Assembly (NCBI GenBank): GCA_017476605.1
Contig: JAFUZM010000160.1
Location: 1-46,897, forward strand
Origin: Clostridia bacterium
GTDB lineage: Bacteria; Bacillota; Clostridia; Christensenellales; Aristaeellaceae
Direction: 5' to 3'
Length of the DNA: 46,897 nt
In this document: positions 15,634-24,720 of the stretch, one piece after another
Layout of the letters: each line of letters starts with the position of its first letter
Position numbering within the stretch: the first letter of the stretch is position 1
Notes under the pieces: model-generated
Told to the model about the DNA's origin: nothing
Seen by the model: the letters and a program-made list of their open reading frames with translations, nothing else
Database searches by the model: none
Made by a program: the position numbers and the translations under genes

Positions 15634-17202
15634 ATGGATCATTTTGTCCTTCACGTTTTTCTCTATGCAGAGAGTTCTCTTTTAGAAACACTGAGCAATT
15701 GCCCGCCTGTCAAAGGACTCACCTTTGACTTTGAGGAGATTTTGGATCCTTCCTCGCTCTCGGTTTCCCGTGAGCAGGACACCTTGATCATCACAAAGGA
15801 TCGCTCCATTCTAAAAGAATTGGAAAACGGTGATTTCCCGCTTTTGCATTTTGTCTATTGTACGGATGACCATGATGTCCTCGATCTTACTCAAAACTTG
15901 GACATCTGGCCTGCCGCTGAGTCTCAGGGCATGCGGCTGCATCGCTTTTGCAAGCTGGCAGAAACGCTTTCCGATCATTTCTATGCCTGGCTCTATGAAA
16001 ACTATCTGATCACAACGATTGACGCTTTCCCTGATTTGATCTGGTTCAAGAGTGCAGACGGACTGCATTGGCTGGTCAACAAAAAATTTGAGGAAACCGT
16101 CCATAAGACCCGGGAGCAGTGCCACGGCATGGGCCATAACTATATCTGGGATGTCCCGCCCGAGGACTGTGGAAAGTCCGAATTCCGGTGCCTTGAATCT
16201 GAAAAAGAAGTCATGGAAAAACAGTGCACCTGCATTTCGGATGAGCACGTCAAAATGGCAGAAGGAATGCGGCATGTCCTGACCTATAAAACTCCGCTCT
16301 ATGACCGTCTTGGAAAGATCATGGGAACGACGGGTATGGGCCATGACGTCACGGATCTCAACAACTCCCGTCTTGAGATTCAGATGCTCATCGAAAATAT
16401 GCCGTTCCCGATCCTGATGTGCGATGCCAATTACGGTCCTCTGCAGCTCAACAGCAAGTTTGAGCGCGAATTCTCCATCTCAAAGGATGCTATTTCGGGT
16501 TTTGACTATCAGGGATGGAAGCAGGCCACCTTCAGAGAAGAGAGCGAAAAGCGCTATATTGAGAGCAATCACACCTATACACAGTCCCTTTCCGCAACCA
16601 TCAATGGCAAGACTGCCTATTTCATCGTTTATGAGCAGGCCATTCTTGACTACTTTGGCAACATCTCGGGATTCTATTGCCTCTATCAGAATGTGACCAT
16701 TGAGCATGAATATGAGCAGATGATCCTGACCTACGCCAATACAGATGCTCTAACCAAGCTCTATAACCGCCGCTATTTCTTTGAGTATCTCCAGTCCCAG
16801 GCGGGAAAACCCATCACTGTCCTTTTCATGGACATGGATAATTTCAAATCCATCAATGACACCCTTGGCCATGCTACCGGAGATGTGGTTCTCTGTACCA
16901 CCGCTGAATCCATCAGAAAGGCCTTCCCCGAAGCCCTGATCGCACGCCTTGGCGGTGATGAATTTGCCGCCGCGATCATCGGGAAGATGGACGATTCCCT
17001 ACTTTCAGCCCGCATCCAGCATCTGCAGGACACCATTGAGCAGGCCTTTGCATACATGAATCTTGATATTTCCATCAGCATCGGCAGCGCTTACAATGAT
17101 GGAAGCCTCACGGATATGGACGCTTTCCTGAACGAAAGCGATGAACAGATGTACCGCAGTAAGCAGCTGAAAAAGCGTCATTTCCGCAGCACACCAAGAT
17201 AA
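15634..17202 (+). CDS. PAS-GGDEF diguanylate cyclase
   Basis: A 522-residue soluble protein predicted to make c-di-GMP from two GTP. Residues 1-115 form an unrecognised N-terminal region. Two PAS-like sensor domains follow (about 118-235, ITTIDAFPDLIWFKSADG; about 250-360, LIENMPFPILMCDANYG). The GGDEF domain starts near 370 (LTKLYNRRYFFEYL) and has an intact active site, RLGGDEFAAA, at about residue 440. No transmembrane segment is visible, so it should sense an intracellular cue. TTGGGAGG precedes the ATG. A terminator follows about 70 bp after the stop. Confidence 0.93.
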   Translation: MDHFVLHVFLYAESSLLETLSNCPPVKGLTFDFEEILDPSSLSVSREQDTLIITKDRSILKELENGDFPLLHFVYCTDDHDVLDLTQNLDIWPAAESQGMRLHRFCKLAETLSDHFYAWLYENYLITTIDAFPDLIWFKSADGLHWLVNKKFEETVHKTREQCHGMGHNYIWDVPPEDCGKSEFRCLESEKEVMEKQCTCISDEHVKMAEGMRHVLTYKTPLYDRLGKIMGTTGMGHDVTDLNNSRLEIQMLIENMPFPILMCDANYGPLQLNSKFEREFSISKDAISGFDYQGWKQATFREESEKRYIESNHTYTQSLSATINGKTAYFIVYEQAILDYFGNISGFYCLYQNVTIEHEYEQMILTYANTDALTKLYNRRYFFEYLQSQAGKPITVLFMDMDNFKSINDTLGHATGDVVLCTTAESIRKAFPEALIARLGGDEFAAAIIGKMDDSLLSARIQHLQDTIEQAFAYMNLDISISIGSAYNDGSLTDMDAFLNESDEQMYRSKQLKKRHFRSTPR

Positions 17203-17270
17203 CTGCGTAAGATGTCATGCGTATAGCTTGTTGTCTTACATATCCCTTCCATTATCTGTCTATATCGAAA

Positions 17271-17296
17271 AAGGCAGGCCAATGCCTGCCTTCTTT
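17271..17296 (+). terminator. terminator after the PAS-GGDEF gene
   Basis: Perfect 9-bp stem AAGGCAGGC/GCCTGCCTT with a 4-nt loop, followed by a short T-rich tail. The tail is weak, so some read-through into the membrane protein gene is possible. Confidence 0.7.
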
Positions 17297-17315
17297 CATT
17301 GAATCGAGGTATCCC

Positions 17316-17879
17316 ATGCCAAATCGTCGTGACAGCCGCACCGCAAGCACAAAAGCCGCGCTATGTGGCCTCATGGTCGCGCTCTCTGCGGTTCTTATGA
17401 TCGCAGGCACCCTTATCCCTGTCGGTGCATATGCCGTCCCGCTGTTCAGCGCTGTTTTGCTGATCCCAATCCTGTTCGAATACGGTCAGAAGGCGGCTTT
17501 CCTTGCGTATCTTGCTGTCTCTCTCCTCAGTCTTTTCCTCGGCATGGACAAGGAGGCTTCCTTCTTCTATATCTTTATTGGCTATTATCCGATCATCAAG
17601 TTCAGAATTGACCGCATTCACAATCGCTGGGTCCGCTTCCTCATCAAGCTGCTGATCTTTAACGGATCCTACATCTTAATGTATTCTTTTCTTGGATTCA
17701 TCCTGCACATGGATGCAGTCATTGCGGAATTCGGAGAGATGGGAAACGCGATGCTGGTCTTTTTTGCCATTCTGCTCAACATCAGCCTGTTTCTCTATGA
17801 CCGGCTTCTCTATCCCCTCTCCATCCTCTACCTGAGCCGCATCCGGCCGCGCCTCAAGCTGCCGGATGACCACCACTGA
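17316..17879 (+). CDS. multi-pass membrane protein, possibly ECF-transporter S-component-like
   Basis: The start is set at MPNRRDS, after a weak GAGGT, because the preceding bases form the terminator of the upstream gene; this gives 187 residues. Five or six hydrophobic segments are visible (TKAALCGLMVALSAVLMIAG; AVPLFSAVLLIPILFEYG; AFLAYLAVSLLSLFL; a segment around 100; a pair near 130-165). The pattern, with a GAYAVPLF loop and a basic KFRIDRIHNRW loop, resembles small S components of ECF vitamin transporters, but no substrate motif can be named. It ends 6 bp before the convergent SWIM gene. Confidence 0.6.
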   Translation: MPNRRDSRTASTKAALCGLMVALSAVLMIAGTLIPVGAYAVPLFSAVLLIPILFEYGQKAAFLAYLAVSLLSLFLGMDKEASFFYIFIGYYPIIKFRIDRIHNRWVRFLIKLLIFNGSYILMYSFLGFILHMDAVIAEFGEMGNAMLVFFAILLNISLFLYDRLLYPLSILYLSRIRPRLKLPDDHH

Positions 17880-17885
17880 GTGCCT

Positions 17886-18614
17886 TTACAGATTTCCAAA
17901 TAGATCCTCGACATCCCCTGAATCAATGATTCGGGTGGATGCCTTTTTTGCGTTGTCCAGCATCTGCTCCACCCTGTCCTTGATCGCCTCTGCAATAAAG
18001 GTATCCGGATTGATGCCGCGCAGCCGGAAGAAAATCAGCGGATCATCATCCAGCTTGATACCAATCGCATACATCACCGCTGCTACATGCTTGCACATGC
18101 TCGCATAGTCCGGGCAGGAGCAGGAAAAGTGGATTTCCTTTGGTGCGGGAAAAAGTCCTTCCTTGGCAAAGAATACGTCCTTAAGCTCCTCCGGGAATTT
18201 GCCGTTCAGAAGATCTTCGACGTTCTGAATCCGGTTCAGACAGTGATCTGCAATTTCGCCCTGCCGCTTCTTTGACAGGGGATCTATGCGAATCTCGATC
18301 TCATAGGGACTGGATCCTGAAACCAGTGCTGAAATCTTTCCATCCTCTTCCTTAAAATCCATGACTGCATGGGCACGGACATATTTCTTTCCTCTGTCAA
18401 GACGGTTGGCAAAGTCCAGGTATCGTTCAAGATTCTTGCACCAGGAGATACCCCACCAGCTGACAGCAATTGTTCTGGCATTGGTTTTTGGGTATACCGG
18501 ATTCAGGATGATTCCTTTTTTTGTCTGACGCTTGATGTACGCCTCAGCAGAGCTTTCGATTTCATAGGAGGTCGGTTGCCGAAAATATCCCCAGCTGCTG
18601 TATCCCATTTTCAC
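17886..18614 (-). CDS. SWIM zinc-finger protein paired with the SNF2 ATPase
   Basis: A 242-residue protein with a SWIM motif, CSCPDYASMCKH (CxCx7CxH), near residues 163-175. The motif binds zinc and is thought to mediate DNA or protein contacts. The N-terminus has YFRQPTSYEIESSAEA and WWGISWCKNLERYLDFANRLDRGKKY, typical of the SWIM proteins found next to bacterial SNF2 ATPases. Its start overlaps the stop of the SNF2 gene by 4 bp, so the two are translated together and probably form one complex. Confidence 0.9.
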   Translation of the reverse strand: MKMGYSSWGYFRQPTSYEIESSAEAYIKRQTKKGIILNPVYPKTNARTIAVSWWGISWCKNLERYLDFANRLDRGKKYVRAHAVMDFKEEDGKISALVSGSSPYEIEIRIDPLSKKRQGEIADHCLNRIQNVEDLLNGKFPEELKDVFFAKEGLFPAPKEIHFSCSCPDYASMCKHVAAVMYAIGIKLDDDPLIFFRLRGINPDTFIAEAIKDRVEQMLDNAKKASTRIIDSGDVEDLFGNL

Positions 18615-21253
18615 ACCTCCAGCTTCATCATCTTAAGCAGTTCTTCGTTGCTGAGTTCGGTAATCCAGGTCTCACCGCCATCTCCCACAATGTTTTCTGC
18701 CAGTTCGCGTTTGGAACGAATCAGTTCATCAATTTTTTCCTCGATGGTTCCCTCTGTCACAAACTTATGCACAATGACATTGTTCTTCTGCCCGATACGA
18801 TAGGCACGGTCTGTCGCCTGATTTTCTACTGCCGGGTTCCACCAGCGGTCAAAATGGATCACGTGACTGGCCGCCGTCAGGTTGAGTCCCGTACCGCCCG
18901 CCTTGATCGTAATGACCATATAGGGCACATACTTCTCTGAGTTAAATTCCTCCACCATGGCCTGACGATCTGCCACCTTTGTTTCGCCATGCAGAACAAG
19001 GCCCGGCCGGCCGAATACCTCCGTCAGGAAGTCTGACAGGTACTTTGTAATCTCCCTGTACTGGGTGAACACGAGTACCCGTTCATGTTTATCCCGGATG
19101 GTCTCGCAGATTTCGCGAAGTGTTTCAAATTTTCCGCTGTCCTTTTCATTGTAAGCACCAACTCCGAGATACTGATCCGGATGATTGCAGATCTGCTTGA
19201 GTTTGCTGATAGAGGCAAGCACCAGACCTTTCCGCTTGATCCCGCTGGCTTCCTCCATCGCCTTTTCAATCTCCTCCACCTTCGCCCGGTAGAGAACCTG
19301 CTGCTTTTTGGAAAGCGTCACGTAATTCACCGTTTCAATCTTATCCGGCAGATCTGAGATGATGGTCTTGTCTGTCTTCAGTCTGCGCAGGATAAACGGA
19401 GAAATCATCCGCTTGAGCTTCATATACCCATTCGGAACTTCGGAAAGGGTGCCCGCGAAGTTGTCGAATTCCTTGGAGGTTCCAAGAAGGCCCTGATTGA
19501 GGAAATCAAACAGGGACCAGAGGTTGCCGAGGTTATTCTCAATGGGCGTACCGGTCAGGGCAATCCTGTGATCCGCTGTGAGCGTCTTAATCGCTTTTGC
19601 CTGCTTGGTTCCCGGATTTTTAATGGCCTGTGCCTCATCCAGAATGACATAATCCCAGTGAATATCCCTCAGTGCCTCGATCTTGCTGGCCATGGAATAG
19701 GTGGTCATCGTGACAAAGGCCGTTGCTCCATTCTTTTGGAGCCGCTCTGCAAGGACCGCACCCGTCTGACCGTGGAGCCGGTCAAAGGTAATCTCCGGTG
19801 TGAATTTCTCTGCTTCCTTTTCCCAGTTACCCATGAGGGTTGCCGGGACGATCAGCAAAACATGTGCTTCTTTGTTCTTTGTCCGTACCAGGTCGAGGAA
19901 GGTCAGAATCTGAAGCGTCTTGCCAAGACCCATGTCATCTGCAAGGCAGGCACCAAAGCCCATTTCCGCCATCTGGCAGAGCCACCCATATCCGGTCACC
20001 TGATACGGACGCAGGCTTGCGTGAACGGTACCGGGTGTCGCAGGAATCTTTGCCTTTGACGGATCCCGGAGCGTCGAGAACATCGTCTGCAGCCACTTGC
20101 CGTTTGTAATCTCAACACCCTCCGGTGTCGTGCTGCCGCCCATGTCATTCTGCATGCGCAGGGCATCCATCATGCTGAGGTCCCCATCATACTGGTCCAT
20201 GAGCTCAAGCAGATGGGTCAGCTTCTCATGATCCACCTCAACCCAATGGCCCTTGATCATCACAAGACCATCTGCCATTTTGAGAAGCTTCTGAATCTCC
20301 GCTTTCGTGAGGGCCACGCCATCCACCGAGATTTTCGGCACCATGGAAAGGATGGAATTGAGGCCCAGAAGGGAATCCTTTTTATTGTTCTCCCCAAGCT
20401 TTACAGAGAGCGTCAGCGAGGAGGAGCGGCGTCGCCACCAGTTCGGAAGACGGCAGGAAATTCCGATTGCCTCAATCGCCTCAACACTCTTGAGGAACAT
20501 CCATGCCTCATCACTGGTCAGCTTGATCGGATGAAGCAGTTCCCCGCTCTCCATGAACTTCCCCAGCATCGGGCAGACCTCTGCAGCCTTATTGAGACAG
20601 GACAGGAGAGTCACCAGCTTTTCCCGCTCTCCCCCAAACTCGGTCAGTGCATAGGAAAGCGGCTGATGGCGTACCTGCCCCTTAATCCTTGTCGTATACG
20701 TAGCAAGGAATGCAAAGGGGAAATGTTCATCAACCGGAAGTCCCGGCTTCCGGTTTTCCACAAGGTGAAAGAAGATGCGTTCCGGAATCCTGAGATCCTG
20801 CGAGCGTTCCGTCAGGAACATCGAAACTGTTCCATTATACGCGGTTATGGCCTCACGGAAATACGCCTGCAGCTTTTCAAATCCGTTGCGAAGCCACGCC
20901 TCTGTCACATACTCGGTGCCGATTCCAAAAGGAACCGACTCAAGCAGACGCTCAATGCCTTCCTCATCCAGCGGAACCTCGGTTTCCTCTCGCGTAATCT
21001 CCAGTGCCGGCTGTTCTGAAAGACACTTGACGAAGTGCGATGCAAACCCATTCAGAAAGATCATGGAGGGCGAATCCCCCTTCACCGAGGGTTCAAAGCC
21101 CATGCCAAACAGCATTTCCCATTTATTCTTTTCGTATGCTTCACGAAGATGAGACGCCCTTAAATCCTGCACTCCCTCCGGGATGTCAAGAACAAATCCC
21201 TCCGGGGTAAACACACAGGATACGGCTGGTGTCTGTGCTTTTCGTAATGCCAT
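18611..21253 (-). CDS. SNF2/RapA-family DEAD/DEAH-like DNA translocase
   Basis: An 880-residue Swi2/Snf2 ATPase. Residues 1-400 form an uncharacterised N-terminal region. The SNF2 core then shows motif I (DDMGLGKT, about 440), motif II (DEAQ, about 538), GTPIENNLGNLWSLFDF, and the C-terminal helicase lobe with QYREITKYLSDFL, GGTGLNLT and DRAYRIGQKN (about 816). Such enzymes translocate along double-stranded DNA and remodel bound proteins. The bacterial role of this subfamily is not established. No nuclease domain is seen, which argues against ZorD or other known defence fusions. A 4-bp overlap with the SWIM gene follows. Confidence 0.93.
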   Translation of the reverse strand: MALRKAQTPAVSCVFTPEGFVLDIPEGVQDLRASHLREAYEKNKWEMLFGMGFEPSVKGDSPSMIFLNGFASHFVKCLSEQPALEITREETEVPLDEEGIERLLESVPFGIGTEYVTEAWLRNGFEKLQAYFREAITAYNGTVSMFLTERSQDLRIPERIFFHLVENRKPGLPVDEHFPFAFLATYTTRIKGQVRHQPLSYALTEFGGEREKLVTLLSCLNKAAEVCPMLGKFMESGELLHPIKLTSDEAWMFLKSVEAIEAIGISCRLPNWWRRRSSSLTLSVKLGENNKKDSLLGLNSILSMVPKISVDGVALTKAEIQKLLKMADGLVMIKGHWVEVDHEKLTHLLELMDQYDGDLSMMDALRMQNDMGGSTTPEGVEITNGKWLQTMFSTLRDPSKAKIPATPGTVHASLRPYQVTGYGWLCQMAEMGFGACLADDMGLGKTLQILTFLDLVRTKNKEAHVLLIVPATLMGNWEKEAEKFTPEITFDRLHGQTGAVLAERLQKNGATAFVTMTTYSMASKIEALRDIHWDYVILDEAQAIKNPGTKQAKAIKTLTADHRIALTGTPIENNLGNLWSLFDFLNQGLLGTSKEFDNFAGTLSEVPNGYMKLKRMISPFILRRLKTDKTIISDLPDKIETVNYVTLSKKQQVLYRAKVEEIEKAMEEASGIKRKGLVLASISKLKQICNHPDQYLGVGAYNEKDSGKFETLREICETIRDKHERVLVFTQYREITKYLSDFLTEVFGRPGLVLHGETKVADRQAMVEEFNSEKYVPYMVITIKAGGTGLNLTAASHVIHFDRWWNPAVENQATDRAYRIGQKNNVIVHKFVTEGTIEEKIDELIRSKRELAENIVGDGGETWITELSNEELLKMMKLEV

Positions 21254-21286
21254 AATGTCACCTCGCTTGATTTCACTATATGCCGT

Positions 21287-23773
21287 CTATTTTGCCGTCG
21301 GATCAATCATGTCCGAATGTCCGATTCCCATCAGTTCCGTCGTTGCCCGGGGACTGGTCTTCCCGCCATCATACTTACCGATTCTTGTGATCTGCTCTCC
21401 CATGAAACACATGACAGCGGTCTGTCCACCGTCCAGATTCAGCGCCGCCTCACAGCCGGCCACAAGCATATGATCTGCCAGGAACTGAATATCCACGCCG
21501 ACACTGATGTTCCGCATCCGGCCTTCTGCCAGTATGGCGTAATAATGTCCCGGTGCAATCATGCCGATGGCACATCTTGGCTGAGGAGTTTTCCCGTTTG
21601 TCATTTCTCCGACAAACGGATTAATTTCGCCATCCCGAACAAGATACGGACCAAATGCATAGACATCCACCGCTCCGGCTTCAAGATACTCCTCTGCCGT
21701 CAGTTCATTGGAGGTATGCACCTCCCAGTGTCCATCCTCATACATTGCAAGGGTATCGAGGTTGGGAAACTGCCTGCGGTTTGCATCCGGAACACGGTCA
21801 AAGAAGACCTTACGGTCCCTAATGATCATCCCGACGACGGTTTTACGTCCCATTCGATACGTATAGTAGTCGGTATTCATTGCGAATACCACCTGATTTT
21901 CCCGTGCAATCAGCTTTGGCTGGACATGCTTTGCCTGTGGTTTCTCTGGATTGTACAGGATGGAGCCGAATTGTTCCTGATCCAGATCGCAGAAGATGTG
22001 TGCCTCGTACCATGTCACCATCTCCTTGGGGCCATAGGTTTCCTCATCATAAATGCGGTCAATCCGGACCACCAGGGTTGGCGATGCATAGAACCAGCAG
22101 CCGTTTTCATCATCCGCATATACGATTTCACCGCTTACCGGATATCCCTGTTCATCCAGTGAAACCTGCTCCACCTGCTCCGGCCACGTAACATCCGCAT
22201 AGGGTTTCCGTTCCGCCGGCAAAACATTTCCATCTACCGTTACGGGCAAAATATCCAATACCGTCGGTTTTACCGAGGTACCCGGCATAGCACTTTCTGC
22301 TTCGCTCTCTGCAAGCTCGGAATCTCTCTGTTCATCCGTGTCTTTGCCTGCTGCCTCCGAGGCTTCTGCCTCTCCTGCCTCCGGGACTTCCGTAAGAGAT
22401 GTCAGGGACTCTGTGACTTTATCCAGCGAATCCTCAGTGTCTTCCTGCGTAAAAGTTTCTGTCGTCTCAGATTCCTCTGCAGGATCCGCCGTCTCCTGAC
22501 TCAGTGCCGGGTTCTCATCATTTTCTCCGTTTTCATCCGGTTCAGACGTCATCCGCTCACCGGACTCTTCCGGTTCATTCACCGTGGCGGTTTCTTTCGA
22601 GGAGGAAAGCGTCGTAATGTGTTCAAGGAAATCATCTCCCACCTCATCCGGTCCAACCAGCGAGTAGACAAGACCGAATTCAGCGCAGCTGTTCTTTCCT
22701 TCATCCGTAACCTCAAAGCGTGTGGTTTGCTGTGTCACATGATAGGTATAGGCAAGAGCAGCTGCCTCAAGACCTGTCCGTCCCTCCTGAGAGGAAAGCG
22801 GAACGCGCCAGTTCATAAATATGGTGCCTTCCTTCGCCAAATGGAGATAGACCTTCTGTACCGTCCATACTCCATATTGCTCAGCAGAGTCACTGTAGAA
22901 ATCAGGATTTCCTGCATTCTCTGCACAGCGAACTGCTGCATCTGCGCACAGCTTATGGGCACCATGCCCATATTCCCCATTCACATCATGGCTAAGCAGA
23001 ACCGCCGGTTTTACCTTTCGGATCAGTTCTGTGACATACGCATCCACTTTTTGCTTATTCCAGCGGCTGTATGCATCCTCAAGGGTGCTGCTGTAGGAAT
23101 CATGAAAGGTTCCGATATATGGATAATTTCGGATTCCCATAGACCAGAGGCCATTAAGCAACTCGCTTTTCCGGGTCGTGTTGGAATAGCTCATATAGGC
23201 AACGGCAACCTTTGTGCCTCGTTCGACACCATAATCCGGGATCGTGCCACCGAAGAAGAGCAGTTCATCATCCGGATGTGCCGCAAGCAGCAGGATATCT
23301 GCCTTCTCAAGGGACGGCTCCCACTGCTGAACCCAATCCGGCAAAATGCCATCCCCAAAGACATAGACCTCATTGATTTTAAACTGTGCTTTCTTCCCGG
23401 ATGTTTCAACAAGCCGGAAATGTGTTTCACTGCCAAGATCCAGAAGAACATGTGCATAATCATACTGTCCGGACAGCAGCGTCTCCCACCGTCCGGAAAT
23501 ATCATGCTGAATTTCCCACTGATTGCCCTCCTCGCCAAAGCAGATATAGAGCCAGCGGGCTGTCTTCCCCTCAGGTACGCGGAATTCCAGATACCCCTCC
23601 TTCATTTCCCTGTTACGCCAGAAACTGGTATACAGTCCGTCATGAACGGTATCCGTTGTTTTTCCGGGTGAGGTGATTTCGCAGAGAGCCGTGATGTCCT
23701 CCGCCTGCTCCGCAAGACCTATTCCCCAAAGTAAGAGAAGGGCGACCATCAGTGCAGCTATGTATTTCCCCAT
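21287..23773 (-). CDS. secreted PIG-L deacetylase / phosphodiester glycosidase fusion
   Basis: An 828-residue exported protein with signal peptide MGKYIAALMVALLLLWGIGLA. Domains in order: a beta-rich carbohydrate-binding-like region (about 25-145); a PIG-L/LmbE zinc deacetylase with AAHPDDELLFFGG (about 164-176) and SHDVNGEYGHGAHKL near 262; a Glu/Ser/Thr-rich linker (about 395-515); and a C-terminal NAGPA-type phosphodiester glycosidase domain with VAGCEAALNLDGGQTAVM near 780. Known members remove N-acetyl groups from GlcNAc derivatives and GlcNAc from phosphodiesters, so action on wall teichoic acid or surface glycans is a reasonable inference. The Shine-Dalgarno-to-ATG spacing is unusual (see 23774-23810). 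Confidence 0.88.
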   Translation of the reverse strand: MGKYIAALMVALLLLWGIGLAEQAEDITALCEITSPGKTTDTVHDGLYTSFWRNREMKEGYLEFRVPEGKTARWLYICFGEEGNQWEIQHDISGRWETLLSGQYDYAHVLLDLGSETHFRLVETSGKKAQFKINEVYVFGDGILPDWVQQWEPSLEKADILLLAAHPDDELLFFGGTIPDYGVERGTKVAVAYMSYSNTTRKSELLNGLWSMGIRNYPYIGTFHDSYSSTLEDAYSRWNKQKVDAYVTELIRKVKPAVLLSHDVNGEYGHGAHKLCADAAVRCAENAGNPDFYSDSAEQYGVWTVQKVYLHLAKEGTIFMNWRVPLSSQEGRTGLEAAALAYTYHVTQQTTRFEVTDEGKNSCAEFGLVYSLVGPDEVGDDFLEHITTLSSSKETATVNEPEESGERMTSEPDENGENDENPALSQETADPAEESETTETFTQEDTEDSLDKVTESLTSLTEVPEAGEAEASEAAGKDTDEQRDSELAESEAESAMPGTSVKPTVLDILPVTVDGNVLPAERKPYADVTWPEQVEQVSLDEQGYPVSGEIVYADDENGCWFYASPTLVVRIDRIYDEETYGPKEMVTWYEAHIFCDLDQEQFGSILYNPEKPQAKHVQPKLIARENQVVFAMNTDYYTYRMGRKTVVGMIIRDRKVFFDRVPDANRRQFPNLDTLAMYEDGHWEVHTSNELTAEEYLEAGAVDVYAFGPYLVRDGEINPFVGEMTNGKTPQPRCAIGMIAPGHYYAILAEGRMRNISVGVDIQFLADHMLVAGCEAALNLDGGQTAVMCFMGEQITRIGKYDGGKTSPRATTELMGIGHSDMIDPTAK

Positions 23774-23810
23774 GAATAATCGGAACCGTTTCCCGGTTCC
23801 TCCTCCTTTT
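23774..23810 (-). promoter_or_regulatory. hairpin between Shine-Dalgarno and start codon of the PIG-L fusion gene
   Basis: On the minus strand AAAAGGAGGA (23801-23810) is separated from the ATG by about 27 nt, too far for standard initiation. In between is the hairpin GGAACCG-GGAAA-CGGTTCC (23782-23800), which would bring the ribosome site within reach of the ATG. No closer start codon in frame is present. No T-run follows, so it is not a terminator. Confidence 0.6.
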
Positions 23811-23836
23811 CAGGTCCTGTTTTCAAAGAGGGAAGC

Positions 23837-24691
23837 TTATTTCCCATTTACGCGTTCCCACAGATGATTGCAAAGCTCTGCCATCTGCTGAAGAGACAGT
23901 GCCTCGGCTCTCGCCTGCTCAGAAATGCCTGCCTCCTGGAGGAGAGCAATACACGCTTCCCGCCCCAGAGCATATTGGCTGATCAGGTTATTGACAAGCG
24001 TCTTTCGGCGGAGCAGAAACACCCGGCTGACCATGTTTTCAAAGAAATGCAGATCCCGCACCGGATAAAGCAGTTCCGGTCGTTTATCCATCCGGATAAA
24101 CGCAGAATCAACATGCGGCCTGGGTGTAAACCGCTCTGCCGGAACATCCAGGGCCTTTGTGACCATATAGCGCATCTGACACTTGATTGCCAGCGGCCCA
24201 TACCCTTCTTTTCCGGGCTCCGCCATCATCTTCTCGGCAACTTCCTTTTGAATCATAAATGACATTGAAACCGCATCCGGCAGTTCCCGCATCACCTTTT
24301 CAAGGATTTCCCCTGTAATATAGTAAGGAATGTTGGCCACAACGCGGATCGGAATGCCCTCCGGCATCGCCTGCGCAATCTCCTTCAGATCAAGAGAAAG
24401 CACATCTGCATAGATGACCTTCGCTTTTGTATGTTCCAGAGCGACCGTGAGGAACGGCCTCAGGCTTTCATCCACTTCAATCGCCGTCACATGTTCGGTA
24501 ATCGCGGCCAGTTGCTTGGTCATCGTTCCCATGCCGGGGCCGATTTCAATCACCCCGTCCCCGGGATTCACTCCGGCACAGGTCACCAGTTCCTCCGTCA
24601 GTTGTTCATCCAGGATGAAGTTCTGCCCGAGTTCATGCTTGGCATGAAACCCTTCCTCCGTTCTCTGCCTGCCCTTTCCTTTTCTCCTCAT
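23837..24691 (-). CDS. rsmA: 16S rRNA adenine dimethyltransferase
   Basis: RsmA (KsgA) dimethylates two adjacent adenines in helix 45 of 16S rRNA during late 30S assembly, using S-adenosylmethionine. At 284 residues, with HELGQNFILDEQL near the N-terminus, SAM motif I VIEIGPGMGTMT and catalytic motif IV NIPYYITG, it is a complete member. The N-terminus is about 15 basic residues longer than usual (MRRKGKGRQRTEEGF), and GAAGGAG 7 nt before that ATG supports it. It lies 29 bp after the glycosyltransferase gene. Confidence 0.96.
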   Translation of the reverse strand: MRRKGKGRQRTEEGFHAKHELGQNFILDEQLTEELVTCAGVNPGDGVIEIGPGMGTMTKQLAAITEHVTAIEVDESLRPFLTVALEHTKAKVIYADVLSLDLKEIAQAMPEGIPIRVVANIPYYITGEILEKVMRELPDAVSMSFMIQKEVAEKMMAEPGKEGYGPLAIKCQMRYMVTKALDVPAERFTPRPHVDSAFIRMDKRPELLYPVRDLHFFENMVSRVFLLRRKTLVNNLISQYALGREACIALLQEAGISEQARAEALSLQQMAELCNHLWERVNGK

Positions 24692-24720
24692 TCAAGGCTC
24701 CTTCTCTTTTTCCGTATCCA

